Program-made: the position numbers and the translations under genes
Assembly (NCBI GenBank): GCA_910580045.1
Contig: CAJTXF010000005.1
Span: forward strand, 6,096 to 59,214
Length of the DNA: 53,119 nt
Direction of reading: 5' to 3'
Origin: an uncultured Eubacteriales bacterium
GTDB taxonomy: Bacteria; Bacillota; Clostridia; Oscillospirales; Acutalibacteraceae
Shown here: positions 47,230 to 53,119 of the stretch, piece after piece
Numbering within the stretch: the stretch's first letter is position 1
Layout of the letters: every line of letters begins with the position of its first letter
The notes under the pieces: model-generated
Databases searched by the model: none
Seen by the model: only the letters and a program-made list of their open reading frames with translations
What the model was told of the DNA's origin: nothing

Positions 47230-50055
47230 ATGAGCCTTGACAAAATCGAAGTGCGCGGCGCCCGCGAGCACAATCTGAAAAACATCGACGTGACCATTCC
47301 CCGGGACAAGCTGGTGGTGCTCACGGGCCTCTCCGGGTCCGGGAAGTCCTCTCTGGCCTTTGACACTATCTACGCCGAGGGCCAGCGCCGGTATGTGGAG
47401 AGCCTGTCCTCCTATGCCCGGATGTTTTTGGGCCAGATGGAGAAGCCGGACGTGGACAAGATCGACGGCCTGTCCCCGGCCATCTCCATTGACCAGAAGA
47501 CCACCTCGAAAAACCCCCGCTCCACGGTGGGCACCGTCACGGAAATTTACGACTATCTGCGCCTGCTCTATGCCCGCATCGGCATCCCCCACTGCCCGAT
47601 CTGCGGCCGGGAGATCAAGCAGCAGACTGTGGACCAGATTGTGGACCAGGTGCTGGCCCTGGAAGAAAAAACCAAGATACAGGTGCTGGCTCCTGTGGTC
47701 CGGGGCCGCAAGGGCACCCATCAAAAGGAGTTTGACGCTGCCCGGAAGTCCGGCTTTGTCCGGGCCCGGGTGGATGGTATCCTTTATGATTTGAACGAGC
47801 CCATCACCCTGAACAAGAACCAGAAGCACACAGTGGAAATTGTGGTGGACCGGCTGGTGGTCAAGGCAGACATCCGCTCCCGGCTGGCAGACTCTATTGA
47901 GGTGGCGGCCGGGCTCACTGGGGGCATTGTGATTGTCAATGTGATTGACGGAGAGGACATCACATTCTCCCAGAACTACGCCTGCCCAGAGCACGGCGTC
48001 AGCGTGGACGAGCTGACCCCCCGGATGTTCTCCTTCAACAACCCTTTCGGGGCCTGCAAAAAGTGCACGGGCCTGGGGGTGTTCATGCGCATTGACCCCC
48101 AGAACATCATCCCAGACAAAAGCCTCTCCATCCGCAAAGGCGGGCTGAAGGCCAGCGGCTGGGCCATGGAGGGCAGCACCATTGCCACCATGTATATGGA
48201 GGGCCTCAGCGAGCACTATGGCTTCTCCTTAGACACCCCCATTGGGGAGCTGCCCCAGGAGGTTGTTGACATCCTGCTCTACGGCACCAAGGGGGAGAAA
48301 ATCAAGCTGACCCGCATGGGGGAGTATGGCCACGGCACCAGCTATACCGCTGCCTTTGAGGGGGTCATCACCAACTTGGAGCGGCGGTATAAGGAAACCT
48401 CCTCCAACTGGATTAAGGCCGAAATCGAAACCTACATGAACGCTGTGCCCTGTGACGCCTGCCACGGCAAGCGCCTCTCCCCGGAGAGTCTGGGGGTCAC
48501 GGTGGGTGGAGTGAATATCGCGGATTTCTGCGACAAATCCGTCACTGAGGCTGTGGAGTTTGTGAACGCCTTGGAGCTCACAGAGCGGGAAAAGCTCATT
48601 GCCGCGCCTATTGTAAAGGAAATCAAATCCCGGCTGGGATTTTTGCAGAGTGTGGGCCTGGAATACCTGACCCTGTCCCGTTCCTCAGGCACCCTGTCCG
48701 GAGGCGAGAGCCAGCGCATCCGGCTGGCCACCCAGATTGGCTCCTCCCTGATGGGGGTGCTGTACATTCTGGACGAGCCCTCCATTGGCCTGCACCAGCG
48801 GGACAATTCCAAGCTGCTGGGCACCCTAAAGCGCCTGCGGGACTTGGGCAACACGGTCATTGTGGTAGAGCACGACGAGGAGACCATGCGGGAGGCGGAC
48901 TATATTGTGGACATAGGCCCCGGAGCTGGGGTCCACGGGGGACAGGTGCTGTACGCCGGGCCAGTGGATGGCATCATGAAGTGCAAGGGCTCTGCCACCG
49001 GCGACTACCTCAGCGGCAGAAAAAAGGTAGAGGTGCCTGAAAAGCGCCGGGAGGGGAACGGCAATTTCCTGGAAATCAAGGGCGCCAGCCAGAACAATCT
49101 CCGCAATCTGGATGTAAAGATTCCCCTGGGCTCGTTTGTGTGCATTACCGGGGTGTCCGGCTCCGGCAAGTCCTCCCTTATCAACGAGATTCTCTATAAG
49201 AAGCTGGCCTCTGAGCTGAACCGGGCCCACACCTTCCCTGGGGCCCACAAGGAGATTCTGGGCCTGGAGCACCTGGACAAGGTCATCCAAATCGACCAGT
49301 CCCCCATTGGCCGCACGCCCCGCTCCAACCCCGCCACCTACACCGGCCTGTTCAATGACATCCGGGAGCTGTTCGCCAGCACCCAGGAGGCCAAAATCCG
49401 AGGCTTCAATGCAGGGCGGTTCAGCTTCAACGTAAAGGGGGGCCGGTGCGAGGCCTGCCAGGGGGACGGCATCATCCGCATTGAGATGCACTTCCTCCCT
49501 GACGTGTACGTGCCCTGCGAGGTGTGCAAGGGCCACCGCTATAACCGGGAGACCTTGGAGGTCAAGTACAAGGGCAAGAACATCTATGACATTCTGGAAA
49601 TGACCGCGGAGGAGGGGCTGGAGTTTTTCCGGGATTTGCCCAAGCTGGCCCGGAAGCTGCAGACCCTCAACGATGTGGGCCTGGGGTATGTGAAAATCGG
49701 CCAGCCCGCCACCACCCTCTCCGGCGGCGAAGCCCAGCGGGTGAAGCTGGCCACAGAGCTCTCCCGCAGGCCCACAGGCAAAACCGTCTATATCCTGGAC
49801 GAGCCCACCACGGGCCTGCATATCGCGGATGTGCATAAGCTAATCCAGGTTCTGCAGCAGCTGGTGGACAAGGGCAACTCGGTGATTGTCATTGAGCACA
49901 ACCTGGATTTGATTAAGACCGCGGACCATATTATTGATTTGGGCCCCGAGGGGGGCAACCGGGGCGGTATGATTGTGGCCCAGGGCACCCCTGAGGAGGT
50001 GGCCCGGGCAGAGGGCAGCTATACCGGGCAGTACCTGAAATCCCTGGTGCTGTGA
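47230..50055 (+). CDS. uvrA: excinuclease ABC subunit A
   Basis: 941 aa, full length. Two ABC ATPase modules: Walker A GLSGSGKSS (~31) and GVSGSGKSS (~640), signature motifs LSGGESQRIRLA and LSGGEAQRVKLA. Zinc modules CPICGRE, CHGKRLS, and CEACQGDG...CEVCKGHR. Damage-recognising part of nucleotide excision repair with UvrB. The start ATG 47230 has no strong RBS. Confidence 0.98.
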   Translation: MSLDKIEVRGAREHNLKNIDVTIPRDKLVVLTGLSGSGKSSLAFDTIYAEGQRRYVESLSSYARMFLGQMEKPDVDKIDGLSPAISIDQKTTSKNPRSTVGTVTEIYDYLRLLYARIGIPHCPICGREIKQQTVDQIVDQVLALEEKTKIQVLAPVVRGRKGTHQKEFDAARKSGFVRARVDGILYDLNEPITLNKNQKHTVEIVVDRLVVKADIRSRLADSIEVAAGLTGGIVIVNVIDGEDITFSQNYACPEHGVSVDELTPRMFSFNNPFGACKKCTGLGVFMRIDPQNIIPDKSLSIRKGGLKASGWAMEGSTIATMYMEGLSEHYGFSLDTPIGELPQEVVDILLYGTKGEKIKLTRMGEYGHGTSYTAAFEGVITNLERRYKETSSNWIKAEIETYMNAVPCDACHGKRLSPESLGVTVGGVNIADFCDKSVTEAVEFVNALELTEREKLIAAPIVKEIKSRLGFLQSVGLEYLTLSRSSGTLSGGESQRIRLATQIGSSLMGVLYILDEPSIGLHQRDNSKLLGTLKRLRDLGNTVIVVEHDEETMREADYIVDIGPGAGVHGGQVLYAGPVDGIMKCKGSATGDYLSGRKKVEVPEKRREGNGNFLEIKGASQNNLRNLDVKIPLGSFVCITGVSGSGKSSLINEILYKKLASELNRAHTFPGAHKEILGLEHLDKVIQIDQSPIGRTPRSNPATYTGLFNDIRELFASTQEAKIRGFNAGRFSFNVKGGRCEACQGDGIIRIEMHFLPDVYVPCEVCKGHRYNRETLEVKYKGKNIYDILEMTAEEGLEFFRDLPKLARKLQTLNDVGLGYVKIGQPATTLSGGEAQRVKLATELSRRPTGKTVYILDEPTTGLHIADVHKLIQVLQQLVDKGNSVIVIEHNLDLIKTADHIIDLGPEGGNRGGMIVAQGTPEEVARAEGSYTGQYLKSLVL

Positions 50056-50812
50056 GCGTGCATGGGGCCTGGCTTCTGCTCCCTTTCCTGCTGATACGAT
50101 TTGGGCTGATGGCACTGCTGGACAAGACTGCTCTGGCCCGGGCGGCCCGCTTCGCGCCCATGGAGAAAACCGAGCGGCCCATGTATTGGCTCTACCAGAT
50201 TTCTAGGAAACCACTGATTAAATCACGCCTGGCGGCTTGGCACGCATCTCGCTTGCACTTTTTCCCTCATAGTGCACAGCTTTCGTTTGCCAATCGCCAG
50301 ATTGGCTGCACTCAATCTATGCACTCTGACGAAAAAATTCACTGCACAATATGCGCACCAGATTTAATCAGTACTTTCCTAGCACTGGCCTCCTGCTGGC
50401 CCTGCTCTTTTTGAGGGTCAGCGTGGCCAGCGGTTTCCGGTTTTGGGCTGGCTTTGGGCTGTATATTGCGGGAATCCTTCTGCTGGCGGCAGCTGTAGCA
50501 GCTTTCTGCGCCCCCTCCCCAAACGGCATGAACCAGGGCGGCGTGTACCGGTTTTCCCGCAATCCCATGTATGGGGCATACTTCCTTCTCTTTCTGGGCT
50601 GTGCCCTGCTGGCCAGGTCGTGGCTGCTCTTGGGGCTGACTCTCTGCCTTCAGTTTTCCGCCCATTGGATTGTCAAGGCAGAGGAGCGTTGGTGTGTGGA
50701 AGCATTTGGGGAGAGCTATGTGGAGTATATGAAACAAATCAGGCGGTTTTGGGCAGAGGGCATAGAAGAGGAAAATCGGCTTGGCTGCTTGAGGATTGCA
50801 CTCCAGCGGTAA
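50052..50812 (+). pseudogene. isoprenylcysteine carboxyl methyltransferase-like gene, split by a MITE
   Basis: First half (50052-50202; GTG overlaps the uvrA stop) encodes membrane helices up to MYWLYQIS. The second half (from 50383) encodes TGLLLALLFLRVSV and the ICMT core GVYRFSRNPMYGAYF...EERWCVEAFGESYVEYMKQIRRF. A 172-bp element plus a 4-bp duplication lies between. Removing 176 bp puts both halves in one frame with no stop, giving a ~190-aa protein. So the gene is broken by insertion. A start at ATG 50351 could still make the C-terminal part. Confidence 0.85.
50207..50378. mobile_element. MITE, 172 bp, CTAG target duplication
   Basis: Terminal inverted repeats GGAAACCACTGATTAAATC (left) and GGAAAGTACTGATTAAATC (right, read inward): 17 of 19 match. 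CTAG duplicated at 50203-50206 and 50379-50382. Internal hairpin GCCAATC/GATTGGC. No coding capacity. A CTAG target is typical of IS5-group transposases, but the family cannot be fixed here. Confidence 0.85.
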
Positions 50813-50973
50813 AATACCGTACACAGACTCTAAGCCAGACCGCCAGTACCGCCCAGGCCAGGAAGTGGATATATGGCTGGCAGAGGAGAGAGTGGGAAAG
50901 CCCAGCCAATGGGCAACCTTTTATGCTCTGTTGGCAGAGCGCCATCTGGAGAAGTGAGGAATTCCAATCAAAA
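50813..50973. other. short region with a possible 50-codon remnant
   Basis: One plus frame, overlapping the end of the ICMT-like gene, reads YRPGQEVDIWLAEERVGKPS and LLAERHLEK before a stop near 50957, without a start codon. No match recognised. Low confidence that it is coding. Confidence 0.25.
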
Positions 50974-51004
50974 AAGCTCATGGGCCAAAACCCATGAGCT
51001 TATT
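50970..51004 (-). terminator. terminator of the yqhQ-prmC transcript
   Basis: AAGCTCATGGG (50974-50984) pairs with CCCATGAGCTT (50991-51001). On the minus strand six T follow; the stem includes the last bases of the prmC stop codon. On the plus strand ATTCTCTTTC follows, so it may work both ways. Confidence 0.85.
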
Positions 51005-51851
51005 CTCTTTCTCCCATTACCACCCGGTCCAGCCCTGCCCAATCCTGGAGGACTTGAACCTCTCCCAGCCCGGCTGACCGGAACAGTTCCTTCACCGCCG
51101 GGCCCTGAGTGTCGCCAATCTCCACTGCCAACACCCCACCCCGCCTGAGCAGGGGGAGCCACTTCTCCAAAATCGCCCGGTAGAATACCAGCCCGTCCGG
51201 GCCCCCATCCAGAGCCAGGATGGGCTCACGCAGAACCTCTGGCTGGAGGGCAGGCAGTTCATCCTCCGCAATATAGGGGGGGTTGGAGGCGATGAAGTCC
51301 AGCTCTCCGGCAAGACCTAGATTCTGGGGGCCAAAGAGCACGTCCCCCTGGACAAGGGACACCGCGTATTGAGGATACCGGACCGTGTTAGCCCAGAGAT
51401 ACTCCATGGCCCGGGAATCCAGCTCTACACAGGCAACACGGGCATCAGGCACAAGGGAGCAAAGCCCAAGCCCTACCGCCCCGGTGCCCGCGCACAAATC
51501 CAGGCCCCGCGGCCTGCCGATTCTCTCCAGCCGCCGGGCCAGAGCCTCTACCAAAACAGCGGTATCCTCTCGGGGGACCAGCACCCCCTCGCCCAGCCGG
51601 AGGGTCAGGGACAGGAAGGGCCACTCGCCCAAGATGTATTGCAGAGGGCGGCGGGCAGCCCGCTCCTCCACAGCCTGGAGAAAGGCTCGCTCTGCCAGGG
51701 CGGGAGCTTCCTCCTCCCCCCGGAGCGCCAGGGCAGGGCGGTCCAGGCCCAGGAAACGCGCCGCCAGCTGGGCTGCGTCAAAGCCCGGGGAGTCCACTCC
51801 CGCTTCCGCCAGCCGGGCTTTGGCTGATAAGTACAGCTCCCGGCAAATCAT
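51000..51851 (-). CDS. prmC: peptide chain release factor N5-glutamine methyltransferase
   Basis: 283 aa. Methylates the GGQ Gln of release factors. N-terminal helical bundle (1-75), then SAM motif LDLCAGTGAVGLGL and the catalytic NPPYI motif (N...ASNPPYIAEDEL). Start overlaps the yqhQ-type gene stop by ATGA. In Firmicutes prfA usually follows; here a terminator follows instead. Confidence 0.93.
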   Translation of the reverse strand: MICRELYLSAKARLAEAGVDSPGFDAAQLAARFLGLDRPALALRGEEEAPALAERAFLQAVEERAARRPLQYILGEWPFLSLTLRLGEGVLVPREDTAVLVEALARRLERIGRPRGLDLCAGTGAVGLGLCSLVPDARVACVELDSRAMEYLWANTVRYPQYAVSLVQGDVLFGPQNLGLAGELDFIASNPPYIAEDELPALQPEVLREPILALDGGPDGLVFYRAILEKWLPLLRRGGVLAVEIGDTQGPAVKELFRSAGLGEVQVLQDWAGLDRVVMGERE

Positions 51852-52783
51852 TTCACCAAATCCTCGCCGTTTTCAGGAATTACCGCCTCCATAGCCGCGA
51901 TGGCAGCCGCAATCATCCTGTCATCCGGCTCCTTCACAGTAATACGCTGCATCCACAGGCCCGGGGCAGTGATAATGCGGCAGGCCAGGTTATCGTGGCG
52001 GGCGCAGAGCTTTTGCAGCTCGTAGCCAATATTCACAATTACCGGGATGCACAGCAGCTTCACGGCTGTGCGCAGAATGGGGTTCGCAAAGGGAATAAAG
52101 AACCCCACGATAATGCCCAGCAGAAGCATCAGGGCCATAAAGCTGGTGCCGCACCGGGGATGGAACCGCCCCTGGGCCCGGACATTCTCTACAGTAAGGG
52201 GCAGGTCAGCCTCGTAGCAAAAGATGGTCTTATGTTCCGCGCCATGGTACTGGAACACCCGCTTGATGTCCGGCATGAGGGAGACTAGAAGCACATAGCC
52301 CAAAAAGATAAAGATGCGCAGCGCTCCCTCAAATACCGAGCGCCAGCCGGAGATATCCCCGCCAACAACACTCTGCACCAGGTTAAAGAGAAACGTGGGC
52401 AGCATAAAGAACAGCACAATGGCCAGGCCTATGCCCAGCACAGAGCCGATGGCCATCACAATGCCGGTCATCTTCTCCCCCAGGTGGTCATCCAGCCACT
52501 TGTCCAGGCCGGTGAGCTCCTCCTCCTGTCCGCCGGTGAGCTTTTCCGCTGACAGGGAGAGGGCCTTGTAGCCTAAGCGGAAGGTGTCCACCATGGAGAA
52601 GATGCCCCGGATGAAGGGCTTGCCTAGGATGGGATATTTTTTTGTAATGCGCTCGATGGAAATGTCTTCGGTAGAGATGGAGCCCTGTTCATCGCAGAAA
52701 GCGGCAGTGGTACGTTTGGGGCCGACCATCATGATGCCTTCCATGAGGGCTTGACCGCCGATGGTGGTGATTTTTTTTGGCAT
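51848..52783 (-). CDS. yqhQ: DUF1385 (YqhQ) membrane protein
   Basis: 311 aa. Opening GGQALMEGIMMVGP and YHGAEHKTIFCYEADLPLTVENVR...HPRCGTSFM are the DUF1385 signatures; four to five membrane helices between ~105 and 255. Function unknown. Strong AAGGAGG RBS. In Firmicutes commonly next to rpmE, prmC and prfA; here coupled to prmC by a 4-bp overlap. Confidence 0.92.
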   Translation of the reverse strand: MPKKITTIGGQALMEGIMMVGPKRTTAAFCDEQGSISTEDISIERITKKYPILGKPFIRGIFSMVDTFRLGYKALSLSAEKLTGGQEEELTGLDKWLDDHLGEKMTGIVMAIGSVLGIGLAIVLFFMLPTFLFNLVQSVVGGDISGWRSVFEGALRIFIFLGYVLLVSLMPDIKRVFQYHGAEHKTIFCYEADLPLTVENVRAQGRFHPRCGTSFMALMLLLGIIVGFFIPFANPILRTAVKLLCIPVIVNIGYELQKLCARHDNLACRIITAPGLWMQRITVKEPDDRMIAAAIAAMEAVIPENGEDLVK

Positions 52784-52849
52784 GAGTGACCTCCTTGAAT
52801 GGTGTGAGGAATGGGTAGGGACAGGATGCCGCCTAACAGCGGCTCACTA

Positions 52850-53119
52850 AGAGTTGCGGTTTACGGCGCTGAAAGTTTTTTTGGGGGGTCCAAGACTTCA
52901 CCTTCGGTGAAGTCTTGGGGACCATTTTTTCAAAAAGTCCCCCTGGCGGGGTTTGGGGCGGAGCCCCAAGGTCTTGACCTTTGGGCGGCGCTATCATGAG
53001 ACAGGGCGAGGCAGGCCGCAGTTCACCCCCAAAACGTTCCAACGTGGCAGCAGGCAGCGCCGCCAGAGAAGCCGAGCAGTAGATTCCGCCAAGTCGGGAA
53101 ATGCCCCGCATTTCCCGAC
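52850..53119. repeat. intergenic repeat family, copy C (cut by window end)
   Basis: No gene from 52784 to the window end. Contains a 12-bp stem hairpin CAAGACTTCACC/GGTGAAGTCTTG (52891-52902 and 52906-52917), a GGTTTGGGGCGGAGCCCC core (52950-52967), GGCGGCGC and CGCCGCCAGAGAA modules in the same order as copies A and B forward units, and a GTCGGGAAATG/CATTTCCCGAC hairpin at the end. Confidence 0.7.

Overview
ORGANISM. The window looks like chromosomal DNA of a GC-rich Clostridia-class Firmicute, plausibly in or near the Oscillospiraceae (an inference, not proven). The evidence is a darA-holB-ricT-trmN6-rsmI block in the Bacillus-type order, yqhQ/DUF1385-prmC, a T-box leader, a tRNA gene with encoded CCA, SLH-domain and GH25 envelope proteins, strong Shine-Dalgarno sequences and sigma-A type promoters. 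LAYOUT. 1-1858 (minus): a GlpA-like FAD/[2Fe-2S] dehydrogenase and a partner FAD oxidoreductase cut by the window edge. 2041-5683 (plus): xylulokinase, a flavodoxin-like Cys-rich protein, a DegV lipid-binding protein and a YczE-like membrane protein. 5874-10427: c-di-AMP receptor DarA with a structured leader, holB, ricT, a 2[4Fe-4S] ferredoxin, trmN6, rsmI. 10476-14112: a nucleoside phosphorylase, a cytidylate-kinase-like protein, then ApbE, NusG-II and Gx-transporter genes that look like an extracytoplasmic flavin/redox cassette. 14190-16790: a terminator palindrome split by a MITE, an AGCS alanine/sodium symporter and a polysaccharide deacetylase. 16896-23378: HAD phosphatase, an apparently catalytically dead signal-peptidase-like protein, a repeat block, TrmH methyltransferase, metallophosphoesterase, MATE exporter, cupin and a GNAT-MarR fusion. 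23484-28540 (minus): a TfoX remnant and a MoxR-DUF58-transglutaminase operon, then tRNA-Gly(GCC). 28968-30799: two GH25 paralogues, of which the first has lost its catalytic aspartates. 31012-34569: a T-box leader, a trans-aconitate-methyltransferase-like gene, an inverted pair of repeats and leuA. 34974-38863: a lipoprotein, a PBECR4-like protein, an ABC-transporter remnant and an SLH-anchored L,D-transpeptidase. 39154-50055: a short MITE copy, RadC, uvrB, a 5-kb accessory island (HD protein, three GNATs, a GrpB fusion, a nitroreductase, an AT-rich cytidine deaminase and a MazG fragment), then uvrA. 50052-53119: an ICMT-like gene broken by a MITE whose precise removal restores the reading frame, prmC, yqhQ and another copy of the intergenic repeat family. 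HOW IT FITS TOGETHER. Most of the window is housekeeping (repair, translation modification, envelope) broken up by small mobile or repeated elements. The most interesting points are the GH25 enzyme/pseudoenzyme pair, the T-box/Tam/leuA arrangement, the MITE insertions with reconstructable ancestral sequence, the inverted intergenic repeat family, the darA leader and the dead signal-peptidase homologue. I found no CRISPR array, intact transposase, prophage or defence operon.
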